Part shown: positions 9,318-15,517 of the stretch, piece by piece
Layout: each line of letters begins with the position of its first letter
Position numbering within the stretch: the stretch's first letter is position 1
Assembly: GCA_051657905.1 (NCBI GenBank)
Contig: JBOFLO010000030.1
Span: 1-27,629, forward strand
Length of the DNA: 27,629 bases
Origin: JBOFLO01 sp051657905
GTDB lineage: Bacteria > Patescibacteriota > Gracilibacteria > UBA1369
Direction of reading: 5' to 3'
Translations under genes and position numbers: made by a program
The notes under the pieces: model-generated
The model's input: the letters and a program-made list of their open reading frames with translations, nothing else
What the model was told of the DNA's origin: nothing
Databases searched by the model: none

Positions 9318-11159
9318 TTATTGGGGATTATTGGTAGTATTTATTAATGTATTTGCAATTCCAGTCGCAGCTTCTGCATTTTCCGAAGCTGGAGTTAACG
9401 CCGCCGTACTATCACTTGTTGAACTATTCGATTCTGCATTGGCATTTGGATTTCTTCTAACTGGTGTAGAACTTTCAGTAACTTCAGCCAAATCAACCAC
9501 TGGCCCATTACTTAAAGAAAATTTCCCATCTTCTAAAACTAATTCCAGTCTAAAATTCATCTGATAACTCATGCTGCCATTTTCATTTTCGGTTCTGCTA
9601 ACAGGGAAAGAGCGATTTGAAGCTTGTTTGAATTCAGGAGATGCTTCAAATTTTTCAATCAAAACGGTAGTTACTGCACGATTGGTACCGCTGTCTGTTA
9701 AGTTTAATCCGCTTAAAGAAACTTTATGACCGAAGGCGTCAAAACTGTAACTGCTATAGCTTGTTCTACTGTTATTGTTGTTACCAGCATTATGATCTCT
9801 ATCCACACCGCTGGTAATTTCATCAATTCTATTTAATACCTCTGACCAAACCACTCTATTTTCGCGTAAATCAGAAATCACCGCCAAATCCACCTTAGTG
9901 GCTGCCAGCAAATTCCCCACAAAATTTTCAAATGAAGCACTAGCCCCTGGATCTTCGCCGGTAATATAAGCATTCATTTCCCTTTCCAAAGTCCCAGTAT
10001 CTTTACGGCTCAAATTACTGATCAAAGCATCATTGCCCACCAATTCCTGCGTACTTTCAATAAAAATTAATTCTCTTTTCATCGCATCACTTGCTAATTC
10101 AGCATTATCTAATTGTTGATTTTGTTTTTCTTCACTAATTGTTTGTTTCAAATCCACTTGCGCTTTCGCCGCCAATAAAGACTCATCCACTGCATCTTCA
10201 CCTCTAACTGGATAATTTTTCACTACAATTGATGGAACTAAATTTTCCTTTGCCCCTGCCATCATTTCAATCAAAACAGTTTTAGAATCGGCAATTTCTG
10301 CTTCCAAAGGCTCTCTTTGATTCACTGTAATAGGATTTTCCAAAGCTTTTACATTGTCGAACAATCTAGTAGCTTCAAACCCAAATTGAGTTAAATAAAG
10401 ATTTCCAGTCAAATAACGATATTTGTTATAAAGCGTTTGTACAGAATTTAAACTCTGATTAGTCGTAATGATCTGGCTGCGCAAATTACCTTCAAATTTC
10501 CATTCATATAATCCAGCTAAACTTAAGCTTGGATTTAATTGATAAAAGAAAAACCCATTTACACCCAAGGCGACTATCATCAATAGAGCAAAGCCAATTC
10601 TCAGTAAATTCAGTCTCTTCTTAGCTTTTTCTAGCCCTTCCTGCTCCAAAGTCTTTTCTAAAATTTTTGAACTTCCCAACAATTTATTCATGTCAGGCTT
10701 GCTCAAATTAATCTTTTGAGCAGAAACATTTTCCAATAATTTACTTCCACCTGCTTTTTCATCCAAAGCTGCATTCTTAAAGAAATCCACATCTTCCACT
10801 TCGGATTTTTTATCAGCAATCTTATCCACAATACTTGGGGTACCACTCACCGAGTATTTAGCTGCTTCTTCAGCTTTTTTGCCTTTGCTAAAGCTATCCA
10901 ATTCATCCTTGGAAATATTTAAGGCCAACATGGCCGGAGTAGATTTTAAATTAACCATACCGCTACCCATCGGCTTATTTGCAGAATTTTCCGGCTTATT
11001 ATCATTTATATTTCCAGATCCCAAATCCAACTTCGCTACCGCAGGTTTCGGTAATCCTTGTTCGCCGGTATTGGCGCTAATGGCATTTTCTGGCTTACCC
11101 TCAGGCAGTTTGCCTATTGAGTTGTCAGGTAATTTTTGGTCTTGATTGTTTGTTTCCAT
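9318..11159 (-). CDS. PilN-like pilus protein with a long cytoplasmic N-terminal extension
   Basis: 613 residues and first gene of the pilus operon. Residues 1-185 are polar and probably disordered (Asn/Ser/Lys/Pro-rich), with short repeated motifs such as MVNLKS and KINLSKPDM. A membrane helix lies at about 186-208 (RIGFALLMIVALGVNGFFFY). Residues 210-430 are helical. Residues about 438-545 carry the pattern of a PilN C-terminal domain: VVWSEVLNRIDEIT, a beta segment VSLSGLNL, then IEKFEASPEF and the strand QMNFRLELVL. The tail (550-613) is Ser/Thr/Asn/Ala-rich. Canonical PilN is only about 200 residues with a tiny cytoplasmic tail that binds PilM; no pilM gene is seen here. The call rests on the C-terminal pattern, topology and position before the PilO-like gene. 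Confidence 0.6.
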   Translation of the reverse strand: METNNQDQKLPDNSIGKLPEGKPENAISANTGEQGLPKPAVAKLDLGSGNINDNKPENSANKPMGSGMVNLKSTPAMLALNISKDELDSFSKGKKAEEAAKYSVSGTPSIVDKIADKKSEVEDVDFFKNAALDEKAGGSKLLENVSAQKINLSKPDMNKLLGSSKILEKTLEQEGLEKAKKRLNLLRIGFALLMIVALGVNGFFFYQLNPSLSLAGLYEWKFEGNLRSQIITTNQSLNSVQTLYNKYRYLTGNLYLTQFGFEATRLFDNVKALENPITVNQREPLEAEIADSKTVLIEMMAGAKENLVPSIVVKNYPVRGEDAVDESLLAAKAQVDLKQTISEEKQNQQLDNAELASDAMKRELIFIESTQELVGNDALISNLSRKDTGTLEREMNAYITGEDPGASASFENFVGNLLAATKVDLAVISDLRENRVVWSEVLNRIDEITSGVDRDHNAGNNNNSRTSYSSYSFDAFGHKVSLSGLNLTDSGTNRAVTTVLIEKFEASPEFKQASNRSFPVSRTENENGSMSYQMNFRLELVLEDGKFSLSNGPVVDLAEVTESSTPVRRNPNANAESNSSTSDSTAALTPASENAEAATGIANTLINTTNNPQ

Positions 11160-11195
11160 ACACGTGCTTAATAGAGTGCATAAATTTATCTAGGA

Positions 11196-11224
11196 ATTAT
11201 ATCAAATTTCACCCCTTTCGTCCA
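11196..11224 (-). promoter_or_regulatory. promoter of the pilus operon
   Basis: Minus strand: -35 TGGACG (11224-11219), 17-bp spacer, -10 TATAAT (11201-11196) preceded by TGA, giving the extended -10 form TGATATAAT. Transcription would start near 11189, about 30 nt before the ATG at 11159. It lies downstream of the rplL terminator, so the pilus operon is read independently of rplJL. Confidence 0.7.
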
Positions 11225-11292
11225 GCACCTGAACTAACCCTTATCCAACAAGCCCCCCCGTCCCCAAAAAATGTTAAAATTTCCACCAAGCT

Positions 11293-11416
11293 CGTAGCTC
11301 TGAAATAGACCTTTCTACAAGGCGCAAGCAAAAAAAACCTCGAGACAGTGTGACAACACGGCTCGAGGTTTTTTATTGCGCAGCAACGAAGTAGAAAGGT
11401 CTATTTCAGAGCTACG
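11293..11416. repeat. 124-bp near-perfect palindrome after rplL (possible MITE-like element)
   Basis: Outer arms of 26 bp (11293-11318 and 11391-11416) are exact reverse complements. Inside them GCGCAA (11322-11327) pairs with TTGCGC (11376-11381), and 13 bp (11332-11344) pair with 11362-11374. Even the 17-nt apex can pair GTGT with ACAC. It starts 4 bp past the rplL stop. The core works as a terminator; the outer arms are far longer than termination needs and look like terminal inverted repeats of a small palindromic element. No target-site duplication is obvious. Confidence 0.8.
11328..11378 (-). terminator. intrinsic terminator of rplJL
   Basis: Core of the palindrome. On the minus strand the stem CCTCGAG/CTCGAGG is followed by eight Ts (A-run at 11330-11337). 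An A-run before the stem makes it T-rich on the other strand too, so it could work in both directions. Confidence 0.85.
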
Positions 11417-11419
11417 GGA

Positions 11420-11809
11420 TTATTTTAGTTCTACAGTAGCACCTGCTTCTTCCAATTTCTTCTTCATGTCTTGAGCTTCAGCTCTAGGCACACCTTCTTT
11501 CATAGGTTTTGGAGCAGCATCTACCAAGTCTTTAGCTTCTTTAAGACCTAAACCAGTTAATTCACGAACAACTTTAATTACACTGATTTTTTGTGCACCA
11601 CCGCTAGCTAAAACAACAGTAACATTTGCTGACTCTTCAGCAGCACCGCCGGCAGCAGCACCACCAGCAGCAACCATCATAGGAGCAGCAGCGCTAACTC
11701 CAAATTTTTCTTCCATAGCCTTTACAAGGTTGGAAAGATCGATAACTGAAAGTTTTTCCACCATTTCGATGATTTTTTCAGCATCTTGGCTTAACTTAAT
11801 GTCTGACAT
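11420..11809 (-). CDS. rplL: 50S ribosomal protein L7/L12
   Basis: 129 residues, usual length. The N-terminal dimerisation helices (about 1-35, ending LVKAMEEKFGVSA), an Ala/Gly-rich flexible hinge (about 38-58), and the C-terminal factor-binding domain with KISVIKVVRELTGLGLKEAK and the end LEEAGATVELK are all typical. Several copies bind the C-terminus of L10 to form the ribosome stalk that recruits translation GTPases. It lies 29 bp after rplJ, in the same transcript, and ends at the strong palindromic terminator. Confidence 0.98.
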   Translation of the reverse strand: MSDIKLSQDAEKIIEMVEKLSVIDLSNLVKAMEEKFGVSAAAPMMVAAGGAAAGGAAEESANVTVVLASGGAQKISVIKVVRELTGLGLKEAKDLVDAAPKPMKEGVPRAEAQDMKKKLEEAGATVELK

Positions 11810-11838
11810 TTTTTCAATAATTAATAAAATATATACGT

Positions 11839-12447
11839 TTAAGCTGCAGTCTGTTCAGAACCAGGTGCATTTTCAGCAGCAGGTTCAGCAGATGCAGTTG
11901 CTTCAGCAGCAGGAGCTGCTTCAGCCGCAACTTCAGCCTTAGCTTCAGTTGCAGGGGATTTTTCGGACAATCCTTTGATAACCATATAGAAACCAGTAAG
12001 AGGTGATTTCATAGAACCAACCAAACGAGCAAGTAATTGTTGTTTTGAAGGTAATGAAGCAAGCTCTACAGCTTCTGCTTGAGAAATTAATTTCCCATCC
12101 AAAATACCACCAGTTAAAATAACTTTTTTCTCAATAGTATCGCCAAAATCTTTGACGATTTTAGAAGGAGTAATTGTATCCTCATCGTAGCCGATAATAG
12201 CAGCGATTGGACCAGTTAAAACTTCATCAGTTACTTCCGGTAAATTTTGATTCTTAGCAGCCAATTTCATCAATGTTTTCTTTGCTACAATGAAATCTAC
12301 ATTTTTCTCATGTAATTTGCTGCGTAGCATAGTCACATCTTTTACAGCCATACCTTTGTTTTCTGCAAAGTATACTGACTTGGCCTTGGAAAATTTTTCT
12401 TCAAGGTCTTTTAGGATCTGGCCCTTTTTTTCTTTTGTAATTGCCAT
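11839..12447 (-). CDS. rplJ: 50S ribosomal protein L10
   Basis: 202 residues. The N-terminal RNA-binding domain is typical: MAITKEKKGQILKDLEEKF, then KSVYFAENKGMAVKDVTMLR, FIVAKKTLMKLAAKN and LTGPIAAIIGYDE. The family usually has 165-175 residues; here the C-terminus carries an extra Ala/Glu-rich tail (about 168-202, e.g. EAKAEVAAEAAPAAEATA) that looks disordered, after the helix that binds L12 dimers. L10 with L12 forms the stalk base and also represses its own operon through the leader RNA upstream. rplK, rplA and rpoBC are not beside it. Confidence 0.97.
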   Translation of the reverse strand: MAITKEKKGQILKDLEEKFSKAKSVYFAENKGMAVKDVTMLRSKLHEKNVDFIVAKKTLMKLAAKNQNLPEVTDEVLTGPIAAIIGYDEDTITPSKIVKDFGDTIEKKVILTGGILDGKLISQAEAVELASLPSKQQLLARLVGSMKSPLTGFYMVIKGLSEKSPATEAKAEVAAEAAPAAEATASAEPAAENAPGSEQTAA

Positions 12448-12463
12448 AATTGACCAAATTTAA

Positions 12464-12493
12464 TAAAAACTCAATTGTCATGAACAGTTGAGT
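12464..12493 (-). promoter_or_regulatory. attenuator-like hairpin just before rplJ
   Basis: On the minus strand ACTCAACTGT-tcatg-ACAATTGAGT forms a stem (6 bp, one C-A mismatch, 3 bp; 12469-12493) followed by TTTTT (12464-12468), i.e. an intrinsic terminator inside the rplJ leader, 17 nt before the start codon. Placed after the L10-binding leader it fits transcription attenuation by L10-L12, as known for Bacillus subtilis rplJL. Confidence 0.6.
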
Positions 12494-12577
12494 GCTTTAC
12501 TTCTTATTCCAATTTTTGTCTGGGAGCTTAACCTTGGCTAGGCACACAGCAGAAATTTGTCTTGGGAATAACTAGTT

Positions 12578-12640
12578 TTGCGTCTCGGTAGGGGATTACG
12601 GCACGACCTATTCCGCGCCTACCTACTGTCTCTGACGTGG
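12578..12640 (-). promoter_or_regulatory. ribosomal protein L10 leader RNA
   Basis: The minus-strand transcript has the hallmark blocks AGACAGUAGGU and, about 40 nt later, CCCUACCGAGACG. GUAGG pairs with CCUAC, and an outer CGUC pairs with GACG. The arm between them (GGCGCG...CGUGCC) forms the terminal stem. The unpaired purines around GACAG and CCGAG match the kink-turn region bound by L10(L12)4 in the L10 leader family. It sits at the very start of the predicted rplJL transcript. Confidence 0.8.
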
Positions 12641-12643
12641 CCT

Positions 12644-12672
12644 AATTTACCTACAGTCACACCAGAAGTCAA
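12644..12672 (-). promoter_or_regulatory. promoter of rplJL
   Basis: Minus strand: -35 TTGACT (12672-12667), exactly 17 bp, -10 TAAATT (12649-12644). The predicted start near 12637 coincides with the first bases of the L10 leader, and the untranslated leader would be about 190 nt. Confidence 0.75.
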
Positions 12673-12750
12673 ACTTTTTTTCCTTTCCAGTCATGATGCT
12701 AGCCAAATCTCCCATTCTCTACTAAACTTGGCTTAATTAATTCCGCAAGC

Positions 12751-13755
12751 ATGTCCTCCCTCCAATTAATAGCTGACATCCAGAATCACCTGGAAAACGC
12801 CGCTCAAAGCGGTCAAATTCCTCTGATCACCATTCTCGGTCCAACAGCTTCAGGCAAAACCGCTCTTGGCATAGCCCTAGCTAAATATTTTCATGGCGAA
12901 ATCATCTCCGCCGACTCCCGACAAATCTATCGACAAATGGATATTGGTACAGCCAAGCCAACCGCCGCCGAATTGCAAGAAGTGAAGCACTATTTAATTG
13001 ACGCCTTCAACCCCGACCAAGAATTCAGCCTAGCCGACTTTAAAAAACAGGCCGAATTTTTAATCAGAAAAATTTATCAACATGAAAAAGTCCCTTTCTT
13101 AGTCGGAGGGACAGGCCTTTACATTAGTTCGGTTACTCAAAATTATCAATTGCCTGAAGTCCCTCCCAATCCAGAATTAAGACAAAAACTCGAGGATTTA
13201 GCTAAACAGGAAGGCAAGCAGGCTGTTCACGATTTATTAAAGGAAATTAACCCCCAGGCCGCCCAGCAAATTCATTTTAATAATCTTCGCTATGTAATTC
13301 GCGCTTTAGAAATAGCAATCCATAATCAAAATTCCCTTAATCAAGCCCACGCCGGCAATACAGTTAAACCCGACTTCGATCTCCCCATTGCGCCGTTTTT
13401 TATCAGCATTGATTGGCCGCGCGACCAACTTTATCAAATGATTGAACGGCGTATAGACCAACAAATTGAAAATGGCCTAATCGACGAAACCCGTCGCTTA
13501 CTTCAACAATACTCGGCCTCTCTACCTGCCATGTCCTCACTCGGTTATCAAGAAATCGCCATGTTTTTGGCCGGACATTCCACCCAGGAAGACGCCATCA
13601 ATTTATTCAAACAAAACACTCGCAATTATGCCAAAAGACAATTAACTTGGTTTCGCCGATTCAAGCAGGTATACTTGATTCCCGGTGCCGAACTCCAGTC
13701 CATTATAGCTGAATTAAAAGCCCTAAAACCTCAAAATGACCCGATCAATTCTTAA
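12751..13755 (+). CDS. miaA: tRNA dimethylallyltransferase
   Basis: 334 residues. MiaA adds a dimethylallyl group to N6 of A37 in tRNAs that read UNN codons. Visible: P-loop GPTASGKT at 30-37, the SADSRQIYRQMDIGTAKPT block at 53-71 that holds the catalytic Asp and substrate contacts, VGGTGLYI near 118-125, and the C-terminal RNYAKRQLTWFRR that contacts tRNA. About 20 extra residues precede the usual start, but an upstream in-frame stop fixes this ATG as the first possible one. The gene is divergent from rplJ and I see no clear promoter of its own. It overlaps recJ by 20 bp, implying co-transcription. Confidence 0.97.
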   Translation: MSSLQLIADIQNHLENAAQSGQIPLITILGPTASGKTALGIALAKYFHGEIISADSRQIYRQMDIGTAKPTAAELQEVKHYLIDAFNPDQEFSLADFKKQAEFLIRKIYQHEKVPFLVGGTGLYISSVTQNYQLPEVPPNPELRQKLEDLAKQEGKQAVHDLLKEINPQAAQQIHFNNLRYVIRALEIAIHNQNSLNQAHAGNTVKPDFDLPIAPFFISIDWPRDQLYQMIERRIDQQIENGLIDETRRLLQQYSASLPAMSSLGYQEIAMFLAGHSTQEDAINLFKQNTRNYAKRQLTWFRRFKQVYLIPGAELQSIIAELKALKPQNDPINS

Positions 13756-15439
13756 TCGAAAATGGAATCTTCTCCCTCAGGACTCTTCCCTAAATATTAT
13801 TTATAATATTTTGAATAATCGCGGCATTTCTGAAGCTGAAAAAATCAACACTTATTTAAATCCAAGTTACAAAAAAGGTTTTCACAATCCATTCTTGATG
13901 AAAGACATGGACAAGGCCGTCGCCCGCTTGAAAAAAGCCATAGATAATCAAGAAAGAATTATCGTTTTTGGAGATTATGATGTGGATGGAATTTCCGGAA
14001 CCGCCGTTTTGGTAAATGCTCTCAAACTCTGCGGAGCGAATGTTTCTTATCGCCTACCTCATCGCGTCAACGACGGTTATGGTTTGAATATTAAATTCAT
14101 CGATGAATTCAAAGATAAAGACATCGGCGTATTAATTACCGTCGACTGTGGAATTTCCTGTAAAGAACAAATCGCCGAAGCCGCTCGCCATAATATTGAT
14201 GTAATCATCACCGATCATCACACCATCCCAGAGCAAATTCCCGAACAGGCCTATGCCATTTTGCACCCCAAACAACCAGGCTGTGAATACCCATTTAAAG
14301 GCCTAACCGGCTCAGGCGTAGCCTATAAACTAGCCACCGCCCTGATCACTGAAAAATTCTCCGGCGAAGCTCGCGACAATATTATTTATTCTCTTTTGGA
14401 TTTAGCCAGTTTAGGAACCGTAGCAGACATCGGTCCACTTCTGGACGAAAATCGTATTATTGTTAAATTCGGTTTGGAAGCGATGCAAAAAACCCGTTGG
14501 CCAGGTCTGAATTTATTATTATCCACCTCCGGCGTTGATCCTGATCAAAAACTTGATGTCAGCGTAATTGGCTTTAAAATCGGCCCCCGCATCAATGCCG
14601 CCGGCCGTATCGACAGTCCCTATTACGCTTTACAAATGCTCCTTCACGATGGTGATGAAGAAAAAGGGAGAAGTCTGGCCGCCCATTTGGAAAAACTCAA
14701 TCAAGATCGTCAGCAATTAGTTTTTAAGGCTTTAGATGAAGCCGAAATTAAATACACCGCCCATGCGGCCGATGCTAAAATTTTCATTGCCTGGAGCCCA
14801 GACTGGCATGTGGGAATCCTTGGCTTAATCGCCTCCAAAATGGTGGAGAAATACAATCTTCCCGCCATCGCTTTGCAAGAATTTGATCAACATTTAGTCG
14901 CTTCTTTCCGCTCTAATGAGTCCTTAAACGCCGTTGACCTACTCAATTTTACTAAAGAGCATTTAAGCCACTTCGGTGGACACGCCCAGGCCGCCGGCTT
15001 CTCTTTACCCAAAGACAAACTTCCAGCCTTCATCGAAGCCGCCAATCAATTCGCCGAAGAAAAGTTGCATGATTTTAATTTCGAAAAAGAATTACCTCTG
15101 GAAGCCGAACTGACCAAAGATGACATCAATGATAATTTGATGCGTTTACTCAGCCAAATGGAGCCATTCGGAGTGGGGAATGAAAAACCACTTTTTTTAA
15201 TTAAAAATGTTCGCTTGGCAGACTTGAAAAGAGTAGGTAAAGAATCCAATCATTTGCATTTCTGGACAGACACCGGGGCAGGGAAGTTCTCCAGTATTTC
15301 CTTCAAAAACGGGGATAAAATGGCTCAGTTACAGGAACATCAGGCTCTTGACTTGGCATTTTACCTGGAAAAAAACATCTGGAATGGTCGCGAATCTATT
15401 CAATTTCAGGTAATCGATTTCCGTCCTTCCAGCACTTAG
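13736..15439 (+). CDS. recJ: single-stranded-DNA-specific exonuclease RecJ
   Basis: 567 residues, normal for RecJ, a 5'-3' single-strand DNA exonuclease of recombination and mismatch repair. DHH-superfamily motifs are intact: FGDYDVDG (78-85), TVDCG (135-139), DHH (160-162), SLGTVADI near 225-232, then GPRINAAGRI. The DHHA1 domain has HVGILGLIASKM and GGHAQAAGFS near 415, and an OB-fold segment follows (about 455-560; PFGVGNEKPLF, ending FQVIDFRP). The start overlaps the miaA end by 20 bp, and MTRSILNRKWNLLP matches the usual RecJ N-terminus. Confidence 0.97.
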   Translation: MTRSILNRKWNLLPQDSSLNIIYNILNNRGISEAEKINTYLNPSYKKGFHNPFLMKDMDKAVARLKKAIDNQERIIVFGDYDVDGISGTAVLVNALKLCGANVSYRLPHRVNDGYGLNIKFIDEFKDKDIGVLITVDCGISCKEQIAEAARHNIDVIITDHHTIPEQIPEQAYAILHPKQPGCEYPFKGLTGSGVAYKLATALITEKFSGEARDNIIYSLLDLASLGTVADIGPLLDENRIIVKFGLEAMQKTRWPGLNLLLSTSGVDPDQKLDVSVIGFKIGPRINAAGRIDSPYYALQMLLHDGDEEKGRSLAAHLEKLNQDRQQLVFKALDEAEIKYTAHAADAKIFIAWSPDWHVGILGLIASKMVEKYNLPAIALQEFDQHLVASFRSNESLNAVDLLNFTKEHLSHFGGHAQAAGFSLPKDKLPAFIEAANQFAEEKLHDFNFEKELPLEAELTKDDINDNLMRLLSQMEPFGVGNEKPLFLIKNVRLADLKRVGKESNHLHFWTDTGAGKFSSISFKNGDKMAQLQEHQALDLAFYLEKNIWNGRESIQFQVIDFRPSST

Positions 15440-15464
15440 TAAAATCTTCAATTTCAGCATCAGA

Positions 15465-15492
15465 TTGACTTTTTCGGCATTTTTGTTAAAGT
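15465..15492 (+). promoter_or_regulatory. candidate promoter of the 957-residue protein gene
   Basis: -35 TTGACT (15465-15470), 16-bp spacer, -10 TAAAGT (15487-15492). It lies between the recJ stop and the ATG at 15518, giving a short leader of about 20 nt. Confidence 0.5.
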
Positions 15493-15517
15493 ATGACCTT
15501 AATTTTAAGTTATCTAT

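Noticed and set aside
9331..9564. Plus-strand open frames inside the pilus genes
   Set aside because: They are antisense shadows of well-supported minus-strand genes, with no start context or recognisable protein.
12480..12660. A tRNA or T-box-like RNA in the gap upstream of rplJ
   Set aside because: No cloverleaf or T-box sequence is present; the conserved blocks fit the L10 leader instead.
12690..12740. Inverted repeat AGCCAA...TTGGCT before miaA as an operator
   Set aside because: Only 6 bp arms with a loop of about 20 nt, likely by chance in AT-rich DNA.
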